DNA of 64,000 nt, taken from Punctularia strigosozonata HHB-11173 SS5 (lineage: Eukaryota; Basidiomycota; Agaricomycetes; Corticiales; Punctulariaceae). Every line of letters starts with the position of its first letter. The stretch's first letter is position 1. The notes beneath the pieces are model-generated. The model made no database searches, was not told where the DNA came from, and saw only the letters and a program-made list of their open reading frames with translations. The position numbers were made by a program, and so were the translations under genes. The stretch is taken from positions 4,260,967-4,324,966 of the forward strand of contig NW_006767433.1 in NCBI RefSeq assembly GCF_000264995.1, read 5' to 3'. Of this stretch, positions 1 to 10,438 are shown piece after piece.

Positions 1-1
1 C

Positions 2-1490
2 ATGAGCTCGAGCATAAGGAGCTCGTTATCGCCTGCTTTGCGACTCCTTCGTGGTGCGGCGACTGTGTGGTGCAATTGTTCTGTGCGCGGAATATCAGGA
101 CATTCTCGCTATCTTACTCTCAAGGTCAAGGCTCAAACCTTCTGCACATTTGCCAGTCGAGCGAACATGGCAAACGCTACCTTCGGTAACCGGGAGCAGT
201 TATCCCAGTTCGACTGGCCTACTACACCTATCCCTCCGAATCCGTTGGGAGAAGGCAGGTACATACGAACCGCCGCCGCTCTGATGATTGGGTGAGTGCT
301 CCGTTGTCTGTAGTCTCTTGCGACGTTCAACATTCATGAATAGGGATGAGATACTGAATGGCAAGACTCTGGATACAAATTCAAACTACTTCGCCAAGTT
401 CTGCTTTGAGCACGGAATAGACCTGAGACGCATCGAAGTCATTCCTGATGATGAAGACGACATGTGCGCCTACTATCGATAGTCTTTGTGTACCTTGCAT
501 TGACGCAGTGCAAGTATCGAAGCCAGTCGACGGTTAGTGAAGAAGTACGACTTTGTGATCACTTCGGGCGGCATCGGACCTACCCATGATGGTTCGTACG
601 CCGGACCATTAAAAGAATGCACCAGAATGCACCTCACGTCGTATTTGAAGATATCACCTACGCTTCCCTTGCCAAATCCTTCGACCAGGAACTTGTCTAT
701 CACGAAGAGACGCTCCGAAGAATGGTTCGCCTCTTGTATACTCTGTGAACATCCTCACTGATGATTCCGACTCAGGAAGAAATGATTAAAAGCAGGCCTT
801 CGATGGCAAACCAGAATGCAGAGCAACAGGAAGCGCGGAAACGCATGGCATTATTCCCGAGCCGTGGTGAACCACTATATGTTGCGGGTGATATGTGGGT
901 GGTTCGTACTTGCTCTTTTGTTCCCGAAACGATGGATATCGTGGATTTTCTACCCGTCTTTGCGAGGCAAGCACTGAGATTCTGACTTCCATGTCCTATA
1001 GCCTGTAGTTCGGCTGGAAGGGAAACTCTGCATATTCCCTGGCATTCCGTCTCTCTTTACTCGCCTCCTGGACGGGTTGAAACCGTTTCTTCCTCTTCCG
1101 CCCCCGGAGGCACGCCCGTCACGAGTGCAGATATTCACCGAGTGAGCTCCTTGCGCTTCGTGCCTGCCCTCGTGCTCATGCACGACTCGATAGGATGCCT
1201 GAATCCTCCATAGCACCATACCTGACCAACCTCCAGAAGCGCGTGAAATCTGAGGATATCCGCGTTGGATCGTATCCATTACTGAAACAAGGTAAATCTT
1301 GGTGGAAGGACCGGATGCCGTGCTCATGTCGACTGCTCCAGGCGTATATGTCTCCCTCATCGGCGTCGATAGGCATCGCGTGGATGAAGTTGCGGAGGAG
1401 GTGGTTAAGGAGATTCAAGGACGGCTGGTCAGCGACGAGGAGGTAAAAGCTGAGAAGCGGAGGTCAGACGAAGTCAAAGCGAAAGTATGA
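2..1490 (+). CDS. MoCF/CinA-FLAD1-like (molybdopterin-binding fold) protein, 5' end uncertain
   Basis: The spliced protein has the MoCF_biosynth fold shared by MogA, CinA and the N-terminal half of FAD synthase. It reads [20 protein letters not shown], then [13 protein letters not shown] (the glycine-rich ligand loop), then FPGIPSLF near the C-terminal part. Introns begin at 292 (joining MIG to DEILNG), after GACGACAT near 462, after CATGATG near 590, and at about 711, 900, 1140 and 1290; all keep the frame. The stop is at 1488-1490. An ATG at 167 gives MANATFG; an in-frame ATG at 2 would add an arginine- and serine-rich, mitochondrial-presequence-like stretch, and the gene may start before the window. 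In fungi FAD synthase is a separate enzyme, so the substrate here is unknown. Fold assignment is firm and biochemical role is not. Confidence 0.8.
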
Positions 1491-2068
1491 ATAGATCCAG
1501 GTAGGTATATTTCCCGGCGCGGTCCCTATTCCTGAACAACCGCACTGCACGCCAATACGCGCGGCTTGGCGCACACAGGACTTTTCGTCGTAAATTCGCG
1601 ATCTTGATCATTTGTACGACTGAAGGCAACGCCAAACGCCAACAGCAACAGCAATCATTAATCACGTGCACGGACGCGTCGCATAACGCGGCGTGAGTGA
1701 CGGCGAGCCAGCGGCTGGCATTGTCGTGGACGGTCGACCGCTCCTGGAGAAACGAGCTTCAGCCCGAGCACGTTGCTAGCTACCTGCCTGGAGGGTGCGC
1801 AGGCTCATGTTAGACTCGTCGACGATCCCTGCCGACCCTTGCCGCCTGACTCACAATCATGACCCACATGATGTCCTAGATGATTCCGCCGTCGTTCGCG
1901 CAGCCCTTCAGCAGGCGTTGTGGTCACTCGATGCGCTAAATCAGGCGACATCTCCGTCTGAAGGGCATGAGCAACCGCAGGATCCCATCGTGATTTGATG
2001 AAGAAACCGATGCATAAGTATAAGTATGGCGCTGCAGCGTCGTGGTGCAACGGACACCTTCATCGAGG
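1491..2068. other. Intergenic region
   Basis: No convincing coding sequence is seen. A short A/T-rich stretch near 2010-2025 lies about 50 bases before the hydrolase ATG and could serve as its core promoter. Confidence 0.4.
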
Positions 2069-3154
2069 ATGAGCAGTGTACCGATCACCGTGACCTACTC
2101 TCGGGCAGATGGCCTCGACATCAAGCTTGACGTCTACGTCCCCGAAGGAGTCTCAGGATCAGCACCCGCTGTCCTCTTCTTTCACGGCGGCGGCTTGGCA
2201 TCGGGGGATCGTAGGGACCTGTGGTTTCCGTCATGGCTCAAGGGTGAATATATGAATCTCCACCCTCTCCGCTCAAACGCAATGCTAAAACCACCGTCTG
2301 CAACCGTTCCAGACGCATCCCTGGAGCGCGGCTGGTGCTTTCTCTCCGCGGATCACCGACTGCTCGTGCCCTTTACCGCCCACGATATCCTAGCGGACGT
2401 TCGCGCCCTCGCGGCGTACATATCCTCCGGCCAGTGGTCCCTCCACCTCCCCTCCGGCGCCTCGCCCGACCCATCCCGGTTATTCGTCTCCGGCGGGTCC
2501 GCAGGCGGCTACCTGGCGCGCCTCTACGCCCTCCACGCATCTCCCAAGCCCAAAGCCGTCCTCTCGCTCTTCGGTATGGGCGGTGCATTCCTGACCGACC
2601 ACTGGGTCCTCCCACACCCGGATGGTATACCCTTCTGGGGCGGCCGGCTCCCGTTCTCCACCGTCAACGCCGCCCTGGGGTTGCCAGAGGGCGTGCCGGT
2701 CCCGCCCTCTGCGGGATCGCCAGTCAGGCTCGGGCCGAAGGGGCCGTACTGCGAGGATGGGCGTGGCGCGCTTGCCACCCGGATCATCCAAGAGGGGCTC
2801 TATCTCGACTACTTTACGGGGAAACAAGGGCTCGCAGCAGAGCTGAAGAAGTATTCGACAGCGAGGGAGCGTGCAGCCGCGCTACCTGAGGAGGAGCGCG
2901 AGGTGTTCCCGGAGTTGAGGGTGAAGGAGCTCCCACCGACGTTCCTCATACACGGGGACAAGGACACGCTCGTGCTCCTGCACGAGAGCGAGGTCACGTT
3001 GGGAGAGCTGAGGGAGAGCGGCGTGAAGAGTGAACTGGTGGTGGTTGAAGGAGCGGAGCATGGGTTACAGTTGGCGTCTGACCTCAAGCTGGAGGCACCG
3101 GGCGTCCCAGAGGCTTATGCAAAGGCGATGGAGTTCTTGGAAGGATGTTTGTGA
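2069..3154 (+). CDS. Alpha/beta-hydrolase fold-3 esterase/lipase-like protein
   Basis: The protein carries the oxyanion-hole motif FFHGGG (about residues 36-41), the nucleophile elbow GGSAGG, the acidic residue in HGDKDTLV and the catalytic histidine in GAEHGL near the C-terminus. This matches the hormone-sensitive-lipase/alpha-beta hydrolase-3 type. The ATG at 2069 gives MSSVPITVTYSRADG. A typical intron, GTGAAT..TTCCAG at 2244-2312, is 69 bases long and in frame. Removing it joins SWLK to DASLERGW, which fits the family better than the read-through segment. There is no signal peptide, so it is probably cytosolic. The natural substrate cannot be read from the sequence. Confidence 0.85.
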   Translation: MSSVPITVTYSRADGLDIKLDVYVPEGVSGSAPAVLFFHGGGLASGDRRDLWFPSWLKGEYMNLHPLRSNAMLKPPSATVPDASLERGWCFLSADHRLLVPFTAHDILADVRALAAYISSGQWSLHLPSGASPDPSRLFVSGGSAGGYLARLYALHASPKPKAVLSLFGMGGAFLTDHWVLPHPDGIPFWGGRLPFSTVNAALGLPEGVPVPPSAGSPVRLGPKGPYCEDGRGALATRIIQEGLYLDYFTGKQGLAAELKKYSTARERAAALPEEEREVFPELRVKELPPTFLIHGDKDTLVLLHESEVTLGELRESGVKSELVVVEGAEHGLQLASDLKLEAPGVPEAYAKAMEFLEGCL

Positions 3155-3286
3155 GCGCATCTCACGAACGAGATAGATGGTACATTATTTCCTGTTATTC
3201 TAAGCACAAACCCCTCCTCACTGTAAAATAGTCAAAAGCAATAAACCCCACTATATGACCCTTGCTCAATCGCGCTAATTGATTGA

Positions 3287-3463
3287 TTAGGCTAGTGCAG
3301 CAGCGTCTTTTCCCGCCTCGTGGAACGCCTCCGGCGCCATCCACAGTTTTCCGGATGCGATGCTCTCCCTCTCAAGGCGTACATACTCCTTGAATTTGTG
3401 CGGGAGCCCGGTCACGACGATGCACGCACTCGCATCGAGGAGCACGAAGTCCAGCATGGGCAT
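3287..3463 (-). CDS. Small hypothetical ORF (58 codons), unrecognised
   Basis: The frame starts MPMLDFVLLDASACIVV and ends with a lysine- and alanine-rich tail. It is open from an ATG at 3463 to TAA at 3287. Its composition looks protein-like and an acceptor-like TACTAG lies just upstream, so it may be the last exon of a longer minus-strand gene. I do not recognise the family. It could also be chance. Confidence 0.25.
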   Translation of the reverse strand: MPMLDFVLLDASACIVVTGLPHKFKEYVRLERESIASGKLWMAPEAFHEAGKDAAALA

Positions 3464-3647
3464 TGATACCCTCTTCAAATCAATCTAGTATGAGATTGTC
3501 TAGATATCGTGCAATAGTTGAACGAGAGGATCGGCAGGCCTTCGAAGTTCCGCTCGCCCGCAAATTCGAGACATCAGGTTGAGAGGGGCTACGCACACTT
3601 GTGGGGTTGAGCGACTCCTTTGGCCAACAGTTATAAATAGATGGCAA

Positions 3648-3872
3648 TTACCCGACAGTAGTCTTCCGTTTAGCCCGCGATCCTGAGTCCAGTAGTACGC
3701 GTCGATCGCTCTTGAGTGGGGTCATCGTAGGATCAGGCGAGGACCATCCGGGTAACGAGGTGAAGACAAAGGTGCCACCGCCATACAGAACACTCTCTAT
3801 GCCCGAAACAGCTCGCGGCTCCTGATACGAAGAAATCGTCTCCTTGTAGTGCGGTACCTCAGTCGGAGAACG
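3648..3872 (-). CDS. Coding-like exon of unresolved gene
   Basis: After an acceptor-like CACATAG, one frame reads RSPTEVPHYKETISSYQEP and continues through VLYGGGTFVFTSLPGW to end in a basic tail and TAA at 3648. The residue choice is typical of real protein. It lies 3' of the ULD_2-type exon on the same strand and could be its last exon, but I could not build a clean chain of introns between them. It resembles no domain I can name. Confidence 0.3.
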   Translation of the reverse strand, partial: RSPTEVPHYKETISSYQEPRAVSGIESVLYGGGTFVFTSLPGWSSPDPTMTPLKSDRRVLLDSGSRAKRKTTVG

Positions 3873-4533
3873 CTATGTGGAAATATGATTGAATAATACC
3901 TTGATGACATGACCCACTCGTATCTGGCTCGCCTTGCCGTTGTACAAATTCGATGTTGATTGCTGCACACGGCGTATGCAATGAGTACTCGATGCCACAG
4001 CGGGAATGGGACGACGGTCACCTTTCTCTGTAAGGCATCCGGGCGACAATCAGACTCCAACATGCATGTCATCGCAGTTTCTCCCAGTCCCTGTTGCGCC
4101 TCGCGATGGTCTAGCCCGGGCGGTCGTTCTGGCCAATCATCGGACCCAGTGCGAATAGGTTCTGCGCGACTTCCTACGGGTTGGGCTAGGGATACAGTCT
4201 GCAAGCATGTCAACTTCATAGCTAGCGCGATGGCGGTAATAGGAAGGTATTACCTCAGCTTCCCTTGTACAATGTGAAGCGACGTGCTGCGATAGGGATG
4301 AGAGAGCTCCTCGGAGAAGTCAAGTTCCCACCCACATCTCCTGTACTGGGTTGCTCGGAGCAATGGTCCACTGCGATGGCTCGTCGTTCGGAGGTTCTCT
4401 GCTCTTCGTGTAGTTGAGTAACTCGTCTATGATTGACCTGCATTTCTTGACGATCTTCATTGGTGGAGGTTTCTAAGTTCGATGATATGACTTGGCACAA
4501 TCTGCCCAATATTTTGCTATGTCAATTTTCTTG

Positions 4534-5043
4534 TCAGAAGTTTCTGACAACAGATCGAGAAAGAAGATGTGGTACTTGCGATGCATACGATGACAACATA
4601 GTCTGAACTGTGATCATATATTCCCTGATCTCTTTGCGGAAACGATGAATCTCAGGCTCCTTGAACAAGCTCCATCCAATCTTCTGCCATGACGATATCC
4701 ACCGATTATTGTGGCCACTTCTTCCGAGACGTTTCTGATATCCTGAGATGCGTTCCTCGATTTTCTTCATGGTCCGAGAGCACAGCAGAGCAAACTCATT
4801 CAGGTTCAAATTATGAAGAACAGGAGATGCTGAAGAGCTCTGTGCAAAGCCCTGCGCATCGGCAGAAGCAGCGTGTTCGATGTGTAGGAGAGCGTCATGA
4901 AGGCAGGACAGTTCGAGGACCAAGGCCTGGTACGCGGCCGAAGTCCCGGTAGACGTCGTCAGTGCCTTGACAACTTTTGCAACGAGAGAGATAAGGGCAA
5001 GGATGTCACCGAACGTGCCAAATCCGAAGGCGACGATAGGCAT
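4534..5043 (-). CDS. Fungal ULD_2-type protein, N-terminal exon; 3' part unresolved or decayed
   Basis: The ATG at 5043 gives MPIVAFGFGTFGDILALISL, followed by a helical region and SSWQKIGWSLFKEPEIHRFR. This is the standard N-terminal helical module of a large agaricomycete family whose C-terminal half is usually a ubiquitin-like domain with a cysteine-rich tail. Downstream to about 3650 there are coding-like bits, such as a coiled-coil-like NLETSTNEDRQEMQ frame near 4470, but I could not recover the usual PW..GY..E ubiquitin-like core or the cysteine pairs. The gene is either spliced in a way I missed or truncated. The family has no established function. Confidence 0.55.
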   Translation of the reverse strand: MPIVAFGFGTFGDILALISLVAKVVKALTTSTGTSAAYQALVLELSCLHDALLHIEHAASADAQGFAQSSSASPVLHNLNLNEFALLCSRTMKKIEERISGYQKRLGRSGHNNRWISSWQKIGWSLFKEPEIHRFRKEIREYMITVQTMLSSYASQVPHLLSRSVVRNF

Positions 5044-6272
5044 GAGGACTGGGAAGTCATCGAACAGTGTATTGACACTCTTAGCCGCGCCTTTATGGCG
5101 GCACAATCGCGCTGTACTCATTCATTCCACAGCCTGGATACTGCGCGAAGAAGTTGCGGGCTGTAAAGTGATCCAGAATAAGCAGCGCGGCCGAACGTGA
5201 GAGCACCAAAAGGTCGATAGTGCCGTGGCCTGCATGATGCAAATTCAAGTTTGCAAAGGATAGAGCAGACAGTCGTCACTTGCGTTCGAGTGCATGCAAG
5301 AAATGAAGGCTGACAATTGTGGAACGCTTAGATGCGCGGCAAGCGCCACTTATGCAAGAAACCCAAAGAACACTCCGTCTTGGCCGGAGGATGGTTACTA
5401 AGCCACAGCATGCCTCGTGCCAGCATCCCCGAATCTGCAGGGACATGGCTATGAGATCAAAAGTGCAATCTAAATTCTCGACTACACTCACTCTCATACA
5501 CACCCTTCCTCCAGCCCGGAGCAGATCTATCAACCAGCCTACCCAGTCAGTCCGACTTCGCGGTTGTTGGCCTGCATACGCCCGAGCAGCTAATATGTCG
5601 TAGGCAAGTACAGTGTCGGCTACGCGATCCCAGCTTCGAGCCAATACCAAGAACCTCTACTCCTCCTTGGAGCGGTTCTTGGTAAGAGGACGACTGAGAT
5701 CGTCTCGTTCAGGTCATGTATCCCTCTCTATGCTGGGCTAACATCCAGGGACTTAGTGCCCGACCCGTGACGACGTCTATACATTGGCGCTCGTTCGGTT
5801 CTGAGTGCACGAGACCGAGCACCAGCGATCCACTTCGCGACAGCGTCCAGAGCGGCTGAGAGTCATGGCACAGTCTCTACGACCCACTAGTGCGAGCACC
5901 CGGCCATTGAAGCCGCGCCCGCGTCGGACGTTGATCGCGCATTGATATTCAACGACCGCGTTTCGTGGAAGTTGTAAGATGCAGCAGAGTTCGAGGGTGT
6001 CGGAGGACAGGGTCGGTGCACGCTCAGCCGAGTCGACGGACGCCGTCGAAAGGGAGAGGTCCAGGGTCCAGGATCGGGGACTTGTATATTTATTCCCTAC
6101 CGTGTCCGACCCGTTGCAGTCCTCACAATCCTGTACATTCGTTACAAAATGCCTTTCATTGGATCGAGCCCGCGCGAAGTTACGGTAACATGATGCTATT
6201 GGCATCGCTACTTGAAACCGTGAATAGACAAGAAATACATATGTTTTATGCTCAACGCTTTTTGATAGCAGA
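5044..6272. other. Intergenic region, no gene seen
   Basis: Open frames here are short and lack family-like features or plausible intron chains. The stretch holds the 5' flank of the ULD_2-type gene and the 3' flank of the deaminase gene. Confidence 0.4.
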
Positions 6273-7516
6273 TCACTCTTGAATACCATGCTGATCATGT
6301 TCACCGGTACTGAGACCCTTGGCCTTCAAGGCTGCCTGCGTGCGTTCTACCTCGTCTTGGACCATTTCAATGGACTGGGAAAACAGAGTTAGTAGGCTGA
6401 GCAGCGATCGTAACCACAGCCGTACCTTGAAATACTTGACTGTCTTCACATGGAGCTCAGCCGTGGCCTCTTCGTCCGCGACAATCAACGCCCAAGGGTG
6501 CATTTGTAATGCACTCAGCGTCCACAGGTGGTTCACGCCCTCCTCTGCGGAGGACGATGTAGGCGTCTATGGGCAGCCAGAATTACGGAAGAGCTTACCG
6601 ATGGCCTTGCTCAATGCCAGAGCTTTCCTCTGGCCAGTGACCACAACGACGACTTCCCGCGCATCTAACACGGTTTGAACTCCGACTATTGCAGATCATC
6701 AATACGTTTTTTCCTAGCTATGCTGGTACAACTCACCCGTAAGCGCCATCCGCGGTACCGCAGAAATGTCGTTATTGAAGAAGCGCGCGTTAGCGAGGAT
6801 GGTGTCGTACGCCAAAGTCTTGATACGAGTGCGGGATTTGAGTGAAGATCCTGTGCGAGGGGTCGAGTAGTCAGTAATGAAGGAAGGAGTATCAGGTAGT
6901 CCACTGACCGGGCTCGTTGAAAGCAATGTGACCATCCTCCCCGATACCACCAAGGAAAAGCTCAATACCCCCGTATTTCTTGATCCTTTCCTCGTATGAA
7001 TTGCATTCCGCGATCAGGTCTTCAGCATTCCCGTTCAGGATGTTGACCTGCGAAGGCGGGATGTCGACTGGCCAACGGATATCAATATCGGAATGCGGGG
7101 ACAAAGCGACGAACGCACTGTGCGAGAAGAACTCGCGGAACATGAAAGTATGGTAGGACTCGGAGTGCTCTTGAGGCAGTCCGACATACTCGTCCATGTT
7201 GAAGGAGACAACGTGCTTAAAGCTACGAGACAGGCATCAGGGGACTACTACGTAATGAATATATGACGAGCCCTTACGAGAGTTTGTTTTCTTTTACAAG
7301 TCGGATTAGCGACTTGTAAGTCGGAATGGGCGAGCTTCCGGTCGGAAGACCAATGACGAAAGGCTTTTCGGCCGTCGGTGCGAATTCGTTGATACGCTTG
7401 CAGATATAATTGGCGATGTAGTCGCCTACTTGCACCGGATCGTCGCGGATGATGAGACCTGTCGAAGTTATGTTGACGATGAGTGTCCGTATGGCTACTA
7501 TGCGACACGTACGCAT
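6273..7516 (-). CDS. NAG1: Glucosamine-6-phosphate deaminase/isomerase
   Basis: This enzyme converts glucosamine-6-phosphate to fructose-6-phosphate and ammonia in amino-sugar (chitin) catabolism in the cytosol. Seven exons were resolved: 7513-7516, 7278-7458, 6909-7222, 6737-6850, 6599-6685, 6426-6544 and 6273-6374. The first exon is only ATGC; splicing gives [17 protein letters not shown]. Family hallmarks are IGLPTGSSP (phosphate loop), SFNMDEYVG (general-base aspartate region), [15 protein letters not shown] (active-site loop with the catalytic Asp and His) and [15 protein letters not shown]. The C-terminus carries a short helical extension. All hallmark residues are present, so it should be active. 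Confidence 0.95.
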
Positions 7517-8272
7517 GTTTTATCGCTCCGGGGGCAGTGAAGGTGGTTGTTCAGGCGCAAAGAGGAGCGGGAGGGGGTAGAGAGCTATCATACGCGCCAG
7601 CTACGACCTCGAGAGCTTTATCGCGTCTGCCGATCGGAGTAAGCTAGGGGTTACCGAATGCCCCCTCAGAAGCGCAGATAGCCATGCCGTGGACTGCAGC
7701 CCACGTGTCCGGCGCGGTTGGTCGGGACCCAGGAGCGCACCAGGAGAGCTCGGACAATCGGGCGTCTAGATCAGCAGGTACGTGCACTGCTTGGCCGGGC
7801 ACTTCCACATACTTCGAACCGGACGTTTGCGGCACAACCACCCGATGTGCTGGCCAGTATCGCTCAGTAAAGGCAAAACGCTTCACGTGAGGGCGATAGG
7901 TGCCATGCGGGCGAGCATGGTAAACATGGCTTTCCATTCCATCTCTGGAGCACCGGGCCAATGGCTGAATGCATGTGCGCGGTCGAATGAACCCCTAGCG
8001 CTCAAGCACGTCTGATGGTCGAGGTGGGTATTAATATTGAGATGCCATTATGAAATCAGGCAATCGTTCTGTCAGTAACTCACGCAGTAGTCCTGCCAAT
8101 AGTCATACGCGCCGTGCCACGCAGACCGATCTTCTATTCACAAGTCGGAAGCATATGGCCCTTCATGACGCGACACTATATGTGTGAGATTGTCGGATTC
8201 TAAGACGACCTTTGCTCGTGATTCGGTCTTGATCGTATCGACATCGCGGCACCGACTCAAACAGTGCGTACG
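7517..8272. other. Intergenic region with one unassigned minus-strand frame
   Basis: This is the shared upstream region of the deaminase (minus) and the first GFA gene (plus). A minus-strand frame at 7644-7961 contains KRFAFTERYWPAH but has no recognised domain and no clear start. An A/T-rich GTATTAATATT lies near 8030. Confidence 0.35.
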
Positions 8273-9031
8273 ATGGAACAGATCAAGGGATCCTGCCTCT
8301 GCGGAGCAATAAGATTCACCATCGGTTCGTCCACAGTCCGTCCCGCATATGATCCATGCGGTGTATGATGAATCGAAGACAGATTTTCCACCCCCGCCAC
8401 CGGAACGTCTTAAGCCGGAGTTTGCGAATTTGGTTCGTACCGGGCCAGAAGGAGAGAGAAAGTGGGCGGGGACGCACTGTCATTGCAATACTTGGTACGG
8501 TAATGCTTCGCACGAAAACACATATTGGAGGTCGTGCTCATGCCTGCCAAACCAGTCGGCGCGCTTCCGGCAGTCTTTATCAAGTAAGGCCGATCCTCAA
8601 CTTTGCATACCGTCGCTTGGATGCTCACGGAGCGCACAGAGCTTCTTCTTTGTACCTGCCAGCCACTTCCAGTTCGACACGTCGAACACGGCGATACCAG
8701 CAGCCTATGATTCGAGCACCAAAGCTTCCAGAGAGTTCTGTCCCAAATGCGGCACCTCCCTTTTCTACTGTTCCAAAGACAGGCCTGAAGTACGCGAGAT
8801 AGCGATTGCTACGTTGAATAGGTGTGTGATTGTCCCGAACGACGCGCGAAAAGTACCGGAAAAGCTATCCTCAGGGAGGACGCTGCACGGGCAATCCAGC
8901 CATATCGACACACATGGCTTGACGATTCTGTGAAAGGGGACGGAATCGACATCACGAAACTTTCTGACGAATTGCCGAGGTACAAGGAAGAGGAAACGGA
9001 AGAGCTCGATGGTATATGGCATGGGTACTGA
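8273..9031 (+). CDS. GFA/CENP-V-fold protein, copy 1
   Basis: Five exons: 8273-8324, 8383-8494, 8556-8583, 8640-8821 and 8875-9031. The spliced protein (about 176 residues) has the complete GFA zinc-ligand pattern: GSCLCG near residue 9, HCHCNTCRRASGSLYQ, and FCPKCGTSLFY. Intron 2 falls inside the codon of the third cysteine of HCHCxxC (TG|T). The C-terminus HTWLDDSVKGDGIDI is shared with its neighbours. The GFA (glutathione-dependent formaldehyde-activating) fold binds two zincs. Fungal members are mostly of unknown substrate and the formaldehyde role should not be assumed. It converges on copy 2, with 286 bases between the stops. Confidence 0.92.
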
Positions 9032-9317
9032 CTACGTTGAAGATCCTGTAGTCATCGGTGCACACCATAATTACGGGCATGCAAAAGGTTTCATGATCGG
9101 GCGTTGCTTGAGTGAACATGATAATATAACATCCTCGAGTATGCATGCCATTGAGACATCACGGAAAATATGCTACTCGCGCAGTTGTCGATCATGCTTG
9201 TTCTTGTTCGCGATCGAACACGGACATTCATTCGTGCGGACAGCCGCTTAGCGACAAGAAAAGAACAGGAATACAGCTTGAGGGCTGAGTTCCAAGTCCA
9301 AGACGTCCTTTGGTGTA

Positions 9318-10044
9318 TCAGTGATAGTGATAACCTTCCCATTTGCCTTGTTGCCAAAATCTCTTGTATCTCTCCAGGCCGTCCTCCAGCTTTGTGACAT
9401 CAAGTCCATCATCTTTCACAGCATCTTCGAGCCAGATATGCTTGACAAACTTGACACCCCGAGCAACATCCTGTCTGCATGGAGAGAAGAGTCGAGTGTT
9501 CCAGCTTTCAAACGAGTGCAAGGTCAACACTCACCGGTCCAATACGGCCACTGCAATATCGATGTTTGGTGTCTCAGCGTCCACAAAGAACATGGCGGAT
9601 CCGCATTTCGAACAGAACTCCCGATGGCACCGCTGGCTTGATTGATAACGTGATGGTGTAGTGGTATTACTGCGGTCGATGTGGAACAACGAATTCGGAA
9701 TTTCTATGAAGCTCTGCAATTCGTCTTGAATGTGTTCAAGACTACCCGAAAATAACTGTTCAACGTACTTGGAAAAGGGCCCCATAAGATCTGCGACTAG
9801 TATAGATCGGTGTGAATGCGAGCGGTGGTAACCCGTGTCATCAGCATAGCAATCACCAGCTTGTGCAATGACAGTGAGTCCTCCTGTACTTCACAGCTCC
9901 TTCCATGCCGTCTTCATGTTGGAGAGGGATATCTGCGTCCACAGGTGATTTTGACGCAGTGACATTCTCAGATACGCAGCACGGCGAACCAATGATGAAT
10001 TTGATTGCGCCGCACAAGCAGGATCCGTGCAGAGCGTCCGTCAT
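9318..10044 (-). CDS. GFA/CENP-V-fold protein, copy 2
   Basis: The ATG at 10044 gives MTDALHGSCLCGAIKFII. Exon 2 begins at 9932 (IPLQHEDG) and ends in HCHCTS; exon 3 supplies CRRSYGALFQ through a split cysteine codon, as in copies 1 and 3. Exon 4 has SFIEIPNSLFH and FCSKCGSAMFF; the last exon gives VKHIWLEDAVKDDGLDVTKL and ends at 9318. All expected zinc-binding cysteines are present. It is divergent from copy 3 across a 394-base gap and convergent with copy 1. Its sequence has drifted well beyond recent duplication. Substrate unknown. Confidence 0.92.
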
Positions 10045-10438
10045 GAACACGGGCTGAAGGAGACGCGTGTCCCGTGCCAGTCCCGTGCCGCGCGGTGACT
10101 TCAAGCCGCTTGCATCCACTCTCACCGCGTCAAGCCGCGCTATTCGTCTGTAACTTATCTCCATCCGACCCAAAGAACACGCTCAAAATCTTCCGGGACA
10201 TACGAACAAGATCAACGTTCCTGATACCATGCATAGACTGAATGCGGCGAGATCAGCTGCGGTCTACATCCAAGACTTCGAAATCTTCGCTCTTTCTCCA
10301 GCATAGGTTCTGCTATCCCAGCGCTCGATTCGTGATAGGCAGCTATTGCTGCAAGCACCACGATGACCATAGTCATGGGATGTTATATAGTCGGAGTCTC
10401 CGCATTCGCGCCTACATCGTCCGCCCTCACCTTACGGC
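10045..10438. promoter_or_regulatory. Divergent intergenic region between GFA copies 2 and 3
   Basis: The two GFA start codons face away from each other here, so this 394-base gap probably holds both promoters. An A/T-rich TGTTATATAG lies near 10380, 57 bases before the copy 3 ATG, and is a plausible TATA element. No operator was recognised. Confidence 0.45.

Noticed and set aside
2335-2889. Long overlapping frames in the hydrolase gene on both strands
   Set aside because: They are GC-rich shadows. Only the frame at 2069-3154 has the HGGG, GGSAGG, Asp and His motifs.
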